Below, piece after piece: positions 13,038-23,202 of a DNA stretch of 64,000 nt; positions within the stretch are counted from its first letter, which is position 1, and each line of letters opens with the position of its first letter. The notes under the pieces are model-generated. The model was not told the DNA's origin. It searched no databases and saw only the letters and a program-made list of their open reading frames with translations. Origin of the DNA: Henricia sp. BOLD:AAB3569 (Eukaryota; Echinodermata; Asteroidea; Spinulosida; Echinasteridae); the NCBI GenBank assembly GCA_037783545.1, contig JBBELK010000388.1, positions 62,001 through 126,000 of the forward strand, in the 5' to 3' direction. Made by a program: the position numbers and the translations under genes.

Positions 13038-14284
13038 TACCAGCTGTGCGCAAGGCCCACATGCAAGCTGGAAGAAGTAAAGGGCGAAAGCGAAATCACT
13101 CAGGGAGTGAACAGAGAGGAAGTAAGAGGAAGAGAACAGAGGGCGAGCAGCCAGTAGCGGCTTTACCAAAAGTGAATTTGGTAAAAGTCGACACAGGTTT
13201 GTCAGGGACAAAACCTGTAGCCAAAAGCATCACAGTTGAGCCAGAGCTGCAAGCTGAGCGACTTAGAGAGGCCCAGTTAGCCGATACATCAGTCGAGTGG
13301 GTGCTTAGAGCTAAAGAGAAAGGAGAAGAGCGCCCCCAGTGGGAAAGTGTGTCGCATCGCCCTTGGGCGAGCAAGACGTACTGGTCCCACTGGGACGTGC
13401 TGCGAGTCAGAGAAGGGCAGCTAGAGAGACGCTGGAAGACGGACGATGGCCGCTCAGAGCAGTGGCTAATTGTCCTCCCAGAGTCCTTGAGGAAAGAGGT
13501 CCTTGAGGAGGTGCACGGTGGGTGTCCCAGTGGGCACCTAGGCGTAAAAAAGACACTGGCCAGAGCCAAACAGAAATATTACTGGCCAGGCATGTCAGCT
13601 GACGTTAAGTCCTTGCTGAAACGCTGTGGCACCTGCACCAAGAGGAAGTCCCTAGCAAAGAAGGCGTTAGCCACTTTGCAACCGTACCCAGGCGGTAGTT
13701 CTGTAGAGAGCGTGGCAGTGGACTTGCTGGGTCCACTGCCCGTCATTCGGTCATTTCGCACTTGTCGGTCATTTCGCACTTGTAGTCGGGCGTGGAGTTG
13801 TGAACACACTTGAGAGTTAGTGTATTGCGCGGTGTGGAACCTCACATACTGTTGTACTGCCGTCAGTGTATAAAGACACTGTGAAACTCCCAAGTACGGG
13901 AGAGGATAAAGGCGCCCAGGTTTTCCTACTTGTATATTTAATTACAAGTCCCAGGTCATTAGTAATAAACCAATCATAAACTCTCAATCACTGAACACAC
14001 GTGTCCACTCTTGAATTATTTGAAGTACCGAGTCCCTTCCCCTACCCCGGGGAAGATATCAGCTACAACAGGCGGTATATTTCCTCCAAAACGAATCCAT
14101 TTCCCTGGGCCTTGAGGCTGCTCGTAGCAATTTCTTAGGTCCGAGCTCCGCCAGAGTTCTGACCGGAACACTGCCGCCTAACCAGGTGGAGTCGATTCCG
14201 GTTTATCGAACTTTGGTTGACTCGTCGGAAATTGTGCGACCCGAGTGTCTAGAGAGGGCGCTCTTGAGGTCGCGTACCGCCACA
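13038..14284 (+). mobile_element. Inverted fragment of the deleted Gypsy element
   Basis: This is the mirror copy of 22732-23978. It holds the end of the gag-integrase fusion frame (readable 13046-13813, plus strand) with the integrase zinc-binding H-H-C-C motif, followed by the truncated LTR ending at 14284. Its gag start is missing because the palindrome edge at 13038 cuts the element. It is not an independent insertion. Confidence 0.8.
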
Positions 14285-17200
14285 TTATAATTAGGCCAGC
14301 TGAGCACAATAGACTCCTCCATGGACGATTCCACTGCTAACATGGACAACGCAACGGCAGCAACCATGGTGTGACTGATACACGCAAACAAGAGGGTGAC
14401 GTGTCGTACTCCGGTGAAATTACCTTGGTACCGGGGCATGAATGTAGAGGTCCACAGGGAAGCATTCGTGAAGTAGTAGGCGACGTAGCTGATTTTGGTT
14501 TTGGGAGGAGTGGCTGAATATAACAGCGGAAGGCTGGTGATAATCCCTTGATCTGTCGATGAGATGCCACCACTGCTTGGACCACTGACGGTGAAGTAAT
14601 GTTCTTGTGTCTTTGTGTCCTTGGCATGGATACGTCTGATCTCACTGAAAATAGAAAGAAAGACAAAAACCTTTATTTATTTTTTATCAATCTCAATGTT
14701 CAGACTATATCTAATTGAATTAAACTACCTAAAGACAGATTTATTGGAAAACTTTTTAGTGCTTGTATGTTACCATCGCTATCAACACTTTTAGTCAAGT
14801 AAAATTTTGGGTCACTACAAATGATGTATTGGGGCTTTAAAGGCCAATGTATCATTTGCTAGATAACACTTTTTACAGATTCCTGGCATATCTAAAGAAT
14901 GTTGGTAAACAATAGTCTGCAGAAATTTCAGCTATACAAAGACGCCTCAACGCTTCAACATTTTAAGTAAATTTCTTCTTCTCAACTCAAAACGTGAACA
15001 TTTTGGTCATTGCAAATGATACAATAGGCCATTAATTGTTTAATACAACTATTTGTCTTTTGCAAAATGTAATTTTCTTATAAATGCTTACATATCACAT
15101 GCCCTTTTGAAGAGTCCTCTCAGACAGGACCTGGTATTGGCAGTTGGCAATGGTCTGGGGAGGAACCTGTCTCTTATTGGCGGGTATTTCGACTCCACAG
15201 CTACCAGATTACCGATGGGGCGAGGGGTCGTGATCGTCTTCTGTTCTGATTTCTTTCCAAGAACCAGATAAAAAGACACCCTGGAGGACGGACCAAAAAC
15301 AAAATACATGTACCATAATCAAACAAACATTATTTTAAACTCCCCAAAAACGTTCGGAAACTCGAGTTTGATTAACAATGCTCTCTATCTTGCAATAATT
15401 GGTGGATGTGCAGCTCAGCTCAATATGGGGGTGGGTGTAAGGTGAAATGTTACATATTGCATTGCTATTGTCAAAATACACAATAAATCCCATTCTCCAA
15501 GCAAAAGGAAAATGCAATATATTACAACCTCAATGAATTTTGTTACATTTCACTTTACACACATCCTCATATTCTGCTGTGCTGAACATCCCTAAATTGC
15601 TTAATCATAACAAATGACACATCATTGTAACAAAGGAATTCAAGGAAATCATTAAGTAACAAGACAGAAATCGTCAGTCAGACTTGGGTTTATATCTGAA
15701 CTCGCATGAAGGCACGTACGGTAGTCTTTATCTTACCAGTTGCTGAGGCCAGTACTTCCACGGAGTCTCACCAGACGTCGGTTTTTGATTTCGGCTGATG
15801 ATGTCTGCACAGCACACCAACTCAGAAATGAACCCCATGTTGTACGGCCTCCGTATTCTACGTCTATGACGTAGGTGCGTTCCTTTTTAGCTCTGATGGT
15901 TGGAGGAGCTGGAGGGCAGGAACGATTGCTCTGTTTGAAGCAAAGAAAAAAGGAGGAATCATATTGCTATAACAGACAACGAATCCCGACTTAAAGATAG
16001 AGTACATGAATGGTAAACTGTTACATAGGAACCATTTTACACGAACAACAAAATCATGTGGTGTTTGTTACCACTGCAATTACCAATTTTAGTAATGTTT
16101 GTTCTTGTCAACTGATGAGGTCGAATTTTGGGCAACTGTAAATTTGTCATAATTTTCTCAAATTTCGCGTTCCCAATCCATATATTTTTAAAGGATATCG
16201 TAACAAAAAACACACATGTTTTGTAAAGTAATTTATTTGTTCCATAAAGCAGCGCCAAAATTACACCAACATTTTTGCTTTCACATCCAAATTGGAGATT
16301 GCAAATTTCATGTTTTCTTACCAATGGATAGTATTTTGGGGAGGTATTTTATATGATGGTTAGGTTAAAATAAAACCTTTTGGTAGAATAATCTGAACAC
16401 ACTCCTTTAAAGGGGCTCTGCTTGTTCAGAGTTTTCTAGATAATGGATTTTGCTGTAACCTAATAATCATATAAAATACCATCCCAAGATACCATGAATA
16501 CTAGTTATATGGGTAAGAAAACATAAAATTTGAAATCTTTAATTTGGTGTAGAAGCAAAAATGCTGGTGTAATCGCTGCACTGTTTATGGAATGGATTTA
16601 AATTAGTTTACAAAAGATCAGTACTTTTTGACAATATCCTTAAAAATATACAGATTAAGAGCACAAATTTTCAGATTGGTAATGAGAAAAATATGACAAA
16701 TGATATGGTAAAAAACCTGGGGCCGATTTCACAAAGCGCTAAGACGCAACTTAGGAAGGGTCACTCTTCTTATATTGGGACGTTGGTATGGGAATTAGGA
16801 CGCATTGAGCTCGTCTTAACTTTTGTGAAATCGACCCCTGAACACCCATGGCAAAAATGGGCACCTCAGAAATGTGATCAGATCAGCAGCCGATTTCACG
16901 AATCCTTGCGCACTGCGTAAGCCCCCTTGCGCCACTTTTTATTGCGCAAGCTGCGCAACATTCCGGTGATAATTACACGCAAGCTATGGGGCTTGCGCCA
17001 TTTTTCAAAAGTTGCGCAAGCTGCGCACCCTTTCGTGAAATCGGCTGCTGGAAACACTAGACACTTTAAAAGTTTAATGCTAGTAAGTGTACAGACTTGT
17101 TGACTTGTTGGCCTACCTTGCAAGCCTGTCTCATATCTTTCAGAAAGGCCGCGAGCAGCAGCAGTCCAAAGCCAGCAGCTATCGGGACTGCAGTGATGAA

Positions 17201-17774
17201 GATGATCTCATGCCAATCAACAGTTGAAAGGCAGTCATCACTAGTCAGGGCAGAGATGGTAGGATTGCCCTGGAAGGGACCCGAGATGGTGCTCAGGGTC
17301 TGTGAACTAGGAACAAAATTCAGGAAAGAAATAATTATTGTTTTAAAAAAACGTGGTTTGCACATGCCAGCTCAAGCCTTTATATGCATGGGTCTATCCT
17401 AGCTCTCCGGGAACTCTTATCTTGTTATAAAAAAAGAGAGAAAGAAAGAAAGCTGCATAAACCTAGGGTAGGCTTTTGGTGTGAAGTTCAACACTGTAAC
17501 TAAAGTTGAGGGTATAAAGTTAGGAAAGAGATTTGTCTAATGTTAGACTAACTTAAATGGGCCTACTTGACTTAGCTTAGCCTCGGCCTAACTAATATTA
17601 TAATGACTAAAGTTTTATCTATGCTATACTACTACTAGGCCTAGTGTAGTACTAGGTTAATTTTAACAAAGTTACAAAAACCTAAACATCATGAACATAT
17701 TCATCTGAAACCTACCTCACAGTCGAGTCGACAGAAGTCCACAAAATTATCGCAAAAATCAAGAAAAATCGCAT
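14285..17774 (-). pseudogene. Mini-polycystin-1-like gene copy 2', inverted partial duplicate
   Basis: Mirror image of the 5' part of gene copy 2, on the minus strand. Exons by reflection: exon 1 17716-17774, exon 2 17117-17306, exon 3 15737-15930, exon 4 15092-15280, and the first 360 bases of exon 5 14285-14644. Exon 5 then runs into Gypsy DNA at 14284. Splice borders and codons match copy 2, but everything from TM3 onward is missing, so no full protein can be made. Intron 2 carries the mirrored MITEs at 16884-17050 and 16719-16838. Its promoter would lie at 18180-18320, head-to-head with that of copy 2 across the palindrome centre. Confidence 0.8.
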
Positions 17775-18447
17775 TCGAATCGATAAAAATTCTTATGAAA
17801 AAAGGCGTCCACACTGTTTACACAGCATACACGCAATGTGCCGTTTCTAAAGACAACACTGGGTTTTGTTTACCCTGGCTGCCTGGGCGTAGCGCGAGCG
17901 CGCGGTGCGCGGCGCGAGTTCGAGTTAACAACTGTGACGTGACAATCACTTTATTGAATGAAATATCCAACCAAAAACCAGCGACGACGAAGTTTATTTC
18001 TGAAAATTTACCCTTTCTTTCTGGAGGTTATATTAACAAATAGTAAATATGACCCACCTAGGTCGAATTTACTTGTTCGCAGGCACTTCTTTTCCCATTT
18101 TTGACAAGAGCATGCACATGTAAGATGACAAAAACCTGGGCCTTTTTCCAACTCTCGGCTTCGTCTCCGTCTCCGGTCCCGTCTCCATTCCGCCATCTTG
18201 AAACCGCATACCAAACTTCGGCTCGGCTTCAGGCTTTATTTCGAGGCTTCGTTTTGGCCCAAATGAGGCTCCAAAACGAAGTCAACTAAATAGGTGACTT
18301 CGGCCGGCTTCGTGACGTCATGAACTGGAAAATCACGTGACAGCAACAAAAACTTTGTGAACTTTTGCTGGTTTGCTAAACTTTGCCGCCGACAAAACTC
18401 GTCTGCTAGTTCTTTTAAAAAGCCGGTGAAAAAGAGTGGTAGGCCTA

Positions 18448-18568
18448 CACTGTAAAAAATTGTGTTGAGTTACAGTCGTTTTTCTGTTGAAAAAGTCAAA
18501 AACGAACTGTTCGTTTTTGACTTTTTCAACAGAAAAACGACTGTAACTCAACACAATTTTTTACAGTG
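18448..18568. mobile_element. 121-bp palindromic element at the centre of P2
   Basis: The segment begins CACTGTAAAAAA and ends with its reverse complement, and the P2 centre (18508) is its midpoint. Unit copies 3 and 4 lack it: near 37183 and 46851 they read directly into TAGGCCTACCACTC. The terminal motif matches that of the 4.07-kb element at 54226-58299, which suggests a related DNA-transposon family. Its internal half may be lost by fold-back. Confidence 0.5.
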
Positions 18569-18695
18569 TAGGCCTACCACTCTTTTTCACCGGCTTTTTA
18601 AAAGAACTAGCAGACGAGTTTTGTCGGCGGCAAAGTTTAGCAAACCAGCAAAAGTTCACAAAGTTTTTGTTGCTGTCACGTGATTTTCCAGTTCA

Positions 18696-18836
18696 TGACG
18701 TCACGAAGCCGGCCGAAGTCACCTATTTAGTTGACTTCGTTTTGGAGCCTCATTTGGGCCAAAACGAAGCCTCGAAATAAAGCCTGAAGCCGAGCCGAAG
18801 TTTGGTATGCGGTTTCAAGATGGCGGAATGGAGACG
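18696..18836 (+). promoter_or_regulatory. Putative core promoter of gene copy 2
   Basis: A CACGTG E-box lies just upstream of a TGACGTCA (CRE-type palindrome, 18696-18703). About 130 bp further is AAGATGGCGG (18827-18836), the known metazoan YY1 core-promoter motif, usually at or just behind the start site. The same arrangement precedes copies 3 and 4. A GC-rich stretch follows near 19100-19130. No TATA box is convincing. The transcription start is inferred. Confidence 0.45.
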
Positions 18837-19965
18837 GGACCGGAGACGGAGACGAAGCCGAGAGTTGGAAAAAGGCCCAGGTTTTTGTCATCTTACATGT
18901 GCATGCTCTTGTCAAAAATGGGAAAAGAAGTGCCTGCGAACAAGTAAATTCGACCTAGGTGGGTCATATTTACTATTTGTTAATATAACCTCCAGAAAGA
19001 AAGGGTAAATTTTCAGAAATAAACTTCGTCGTCGCTGGTTTTTGGTTGGATATTTCATTCAATAAAGTGATTGTCACGTCACAGTTGTTAACTCGAACTC
19101 GCGCCGCGCACCGCGCGCTCGCGCTACGCCCAGGCAGCCAGGGTAAACAAAACCCAGTGTTGTCTTTAGAAACGGCACATTGCGTGTATGCTGTGTAAAC
19201 AGTGTGGACGCCTTTTTTCATAAGAATTTTTATCGATTCGAATGCGATTTTTCTTGATTTTTGCGATAATTTTGTGGACTTCTGTCGACTCGACTGTGAG
19301 GTAGGTTTCAGATGAATATGTTCATGATGTTTAGGTTTTTGTAACTTTGTTAAAATTAACCTAGTACTACACTAGGCCTAGTAGTAGTATAGCATAGATA
19401 AAACTTTAGTCATTATAATATTAGTTAGGCCGAGGCTAAGCTAAGTCAAGTAGGCCCATTTAAGTTAGTCTAACATTAGACAAATCTCTTTCCTAACTTT
19501 ATACCCTCAACTTTAGTTACAGTGTTGAACTTCACACCAAAAGCCTACCCTAGGTTTATGCAGCTTTCTTTCTTTCTCTCTTTTTTTATAACAAGATAAG
19601 AGTTCCCGGAGAGCTAGGATAGACCCATGCATATAAAGGCTTGAGCTGGCATGTGCAAACCACGTTTTTTTAAAACAATAATTATTTCTTTCCTGAATTT
19701 TGTTCCTAGTTCACAGACCCTGAGCACCATCTCGGGTCCCTTCCAGGGCAATCCTACCATCTCTGCCCTGACTAGTGATGACTGCCTTTCAACTGTTGAT
19801 TGGCATGAGATCATCTTCATCACTGCAGTCCCGATAGCTGCTGGCTTTGGACTGCTGCTGCTCGCGGCCTTTCTGAAAGATATGAGACAGGCTTGCAAGG
19901 TAGGCCAACAAGTCAACAAGTCTGTACACTTACTAGCATTAAACTTTTAAAGTGTCTAGTGTTTC

Positions 19966-20132
19966 CAGCAGCCGATTTCACGAAAGGGTGCGCAGCTTGC
20001 GCAACTTTTGAAAAATGGCGCAAGCCCCATAGCTTGCGTGTAATTATCACCGGAATGTTGCGCAGCTTGCGCAATAAAAAGTGGCGCAAGGGGGCTTACG
20101 CAGTGCGCAAGGATTCGTGAAATCGGCTGCTG
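19966..20132. mobile_element. 167-bp MITE in intron 2, CAGCAGCCGATTTCACGAA ends
   Basis: Terminal inverted repeats CAGCAGCCGATTTCACGAA enclose several copies of the inverted motif GCGCAAGC/GCTTGCGC, so the whole element can fold. Present at the same intron position in the other copies: 16884-17050 (mirror), 38577-38743, 48250-48416 and 53743-53909. No coding capacity and no clear target duplication. Confidence 0.65.
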
Positions 20133-20177
20133 ATCTGATCACATTTCTGAGGTGCCCATTTTTGCCATGGGTGTTCA

Positions 20178-20297
20178 GGGGTCGATTTCACAAAAGTTAA
20201 GACGAGCTCAATGCGTCCTAATTCCCATACCAACGTCCCAATATAAGAAGAGTGACCCTTCCTAAGTTGCGTCTTAGCGCTTTGTGAAATCGGCCCC
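20178..20297. mobile_element. 120-bp MITE in intron 2, GGGGYCGATTTCACAAA ends
   Basis: Bounded by GGGGTCGATTTCACAAAAG and the complement of GGGGCCGATTTCACAAAG, with an internal short inverted repeat around GCGTC(C/T)TAA. It shares the CGATTTCAC core with the neighbouring MITE, so the two may be related families. It is conserved in copies 3-5; copy 3 has lost about 19 internal bases near 38834. Confidence 0.6.
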
Positions 20298-20310
20298 AGG
20301 TTTTTTACCA

Positions 20311-20880
20311 TATCATTTGTCATATTTTTCTCATTACCAATCTGAAAATTTGTGCTCTTAATCTGTATATTTTTAAGGATATTGTCAAAAAGTACTGATC
20401 TTTTGTAAACTAATTTAAATCCATTCCATAAACAGTGCAGCGATTACACCAGCATTTTTGCTTCTACACCAAATTAAAGATTTCAAATTTTATGTTTTCT
20501 TACCCATATAACTAGTATTCATGGTATCTTGGGATGGTATTTTATATGATTATTAGGTTACAGCAAAATCCATTATCTAGAAAACTCTGAACAAGCAGAG
20601 CCCCTTTAAAGGAGTGTGTTCAGATTATTCTACCAAAAGGTTTTATTTTAACCTAACCATCATATAAAATACCTCCCCAAAATACTATCCATTGGTAAGA
20701 AAACATGAAATTTGCAATCTCCAATTTGGATGTGAAAGCAAAAATGTTGGTGTAATTTTGGCGCTGCTTTATGGAACAAATAAATTACTTTACAAAACAT
20801 GTGTGTTTTTTGTTACGATATCCTTTAAAAATATATGGATTGGGAACGCGAAATTTGAGAAAATTATGACAAATTTACAG
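20311..20880. repeat. Diverged fold-back element in intron 2
   Basis: The left half (about 20311-20575) and right half (about 20640-20880) are imperfect inverted copies: the strings ATGTTTTCTTACC, ATATAAAATACC and GTAATTTTGG/CGATTACACC recur in mirrored order at roughly 70-75% identity by eye. The 60-bp spacer contains CTCTGAACAAGCAGAG. It is an old long-TIR MITE shared by all copies of the unit. Confidence 0.5.
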
Positions 20881-23202
20881 TTGCCCAAAATTCGACCTCA
20901 TCAGTTGACAAGAACAAACATTACTAAAATTGGTAATTGCAGTGGTAACAAACACCACATGATTTTGTTGTTCGTGTAAAATGGTTCCTATGTAACAGTT
21001 TACCATTCATGTACTCTATCTTTAAGTCGGGATTCGTTGTCTGTTATAGCAATATGATTCCTCCTTTTTTCTTTGCTTCAAACAGAGCAATCGTTCCTGC
21101 CCTCCAGCTCCTCCAACCATCAGAGCTAAAAAGGAACGCACCTACGTCATAGACGTAGAATACGGAGGCCGTACAACATGGGGTTCATTTCTGAGTTGGT
21201 GTGCTGTGCAGACATCATCAGCCGAAATCAAAAACCGACGTCTGGTGAGACTCCGTGGAAGTACTGGCCTCAGCAACTGGTAAGATAAAGACTACCGTAC
21301 GTGCCTTCATGCGAGTTCAGATATAAACCCAAGTCTGACTGACGATTTCTGTCTTGTTACTTAATGATTTCCTTGAATTCCTTTGTTACAATGATGTGTC
21401 ATTTGTTATGATTAAGCAATTTAGGGATGTTCAGCACAGCAGAATATGAGGATGTGTGTAAAGTGAAATGTAACAAAATTCATTGAGGTTGTAATATATT
21501 GCATTTTCCTTTTGCTTGGAGAATGGGATTTATTGTGTATTTTGACAATAGCAATGCAATATGTAACATTTCACCTTACACCCACCCCCATATTGAGCTG
21601 AGCTGCACATCCACCAATTATTGCAAGATAGAGAGCATTGTTAATCAAACTCGAGTTTCCGAACGTTTTTGGGGAGTTTAAAATAATGTTTGTTTGATTA
21701 TGGTACATGTATTTTGTTTTTGGTCCGTCCTCCAGGGTGTCTTTTTATCTGGTTCTTGGAAAGAAATCAGAACAGAAGACGATCACGACCCCTCGCCCCA
21801 TCGGTAATCTGGTAGCTGTGGAGTCGAAATACCCGCCAATAAGAGACAGGTTCCTCCCCAGACCATTGCCAACTGCCAATACCAGGTCCTGTCTGAGAGG
21901 ACTCTTCAAAAGGGCATGTGATATGTAAGCATTTATAAGAAAATTACATTTTGCAAAAGACAAATAGTTGTATTAAACAATTAATGGCCTATTGTATCAT
22001 TTGCAATGACCAAAATGTTCACGTTTTGAGTTGAGAAGAAGAAATTTACTTAAAATGTTGAAGCGTTGAGGCGTCTTTGTATAGCTGAAATTTCTGCAGA
22101 CTATTGTTTACCAACATTCTTTAGATATGCCAGGAATCTGTAAAAAGTGTTATCTAGCAAATGATACATTGGCCTTTAAAGCCCCAATACATCATTTGTA
22201 GTGACCCAAAATTTTACTTGACTAAAAGTGTTGATAGCGATGGTAACATACAAGCACTAAAAAGTTTTCCAATAAATCTGTCTTTAGGTAGTTTAATTCA
22301 ATTAGATATAGTCTGAACATTGAGATTGATAAAAAATAAATAAAGGTTTTTGTCTTTCTTTCTATTTTCAGTGAGATCAGACGTATCCATGCCAAGGACA
22401 CAAAGACACAAGAACATTACTTCACCGTCAGTGGTCCAAGCAGTGGTGGCATCTCATCGACAGATCAAGGGATTATCACCAGCCTTCCGCTGTTATATTC
22501 AGCCACTCCTCCCAAAACCAAAATCAGCTACGTCGCCTACTACTTCACGAATGCTTCCCTGTGGACCTCTACATTCATGCCCCGGTACCAAGGTAATTTC
22601 ACCGGAGTACGACACGTCACCCTCTTGTTTGCGTGTATCAGTCACACCATGGTTGCTGCCGTTGCGTTGTCCATGTTAGCAGTGGAATCGTCCATGGAGG
22701 AGTCTATTGTGCTCAGCTGGCCTAATTATAATGTGGCGGTACGCGACCTCAAGAGCGCCCTCTCTAGACACTCGGGTCGCACAATTTCCGACGAGTCAAC
22801 CAAAGTTCGATAAACCGGAATCGACTCCACCTGGTTAGGCGGCAGTGTTCCGGTCAGAACTCTGGCGGAGCTCGGACCTAAGAAATTGCTACGAGCAGCC
22901 TCAAGGCCCAGGGAAATGGATTCGTTTTGGAGGAAATATACCGCCTGTTGTAGCTGATATCTTCCCCGGGGTAGGGGAAGGGACTCGGTACTTCAAATAA
23001 TTCAAGAGTGGACACGTGTGTTCAGTGATTGAGAGTTTATGATTGGTTTATTACTAATGACCTGGGACTTGTAATTAAATATACAAGTAGGAAAACCTGG
23101 GCGCCTTTATCCTCTCCCGTACTTGGGAGTTTCACAGTGTCTTTATACACTGACGGCAGTACAACAGTATGTGAGGTTCCACACCGCGCAATACACTAAC
23201 TC

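Larger units (their letters stand above)
5280..13039. repeat. Giant palindrome P1: two 3.87-kb arms with a 13-bp spacer
   Basis: Bases 5280-9153 recur in reverse complement at 9167-13039. Coordinates of matching points sum to 18320 in the inner part and 18319 in the outer part. The only difference I found is one base in a homopolymer (8 A near 6560 versus 7 T near 11754). The spacer is 9154-9166. The outer 72 bases of each arm (5280-5352 and its mirror) are ordinary tandem-unit DNA also present at about 36990-37063 and 46664-46737. The palindrome is therefore a duplicated chromosomal segment rather than a self-contained transposon. Confidence 0.9.

Noticed and set aside
5280..13039. P1 as a classical Foldback-type transposon
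   Set aside because: Internal tandem repeats and long inverted arms fit, but the outer 72 bases of each arm are ordinary tandem-unit DNA and there is no target duplication at 5280/13039.
18727..19221. Short open frames around AAGATGGCGG as a first coding exon
   Set aside because: They are Arg/Cys-rich, have no donor that joins exon 1 in frame that I could find, and an in-frame stop lies before the signal-peptide ATG; the region reads better as promoter and leader.
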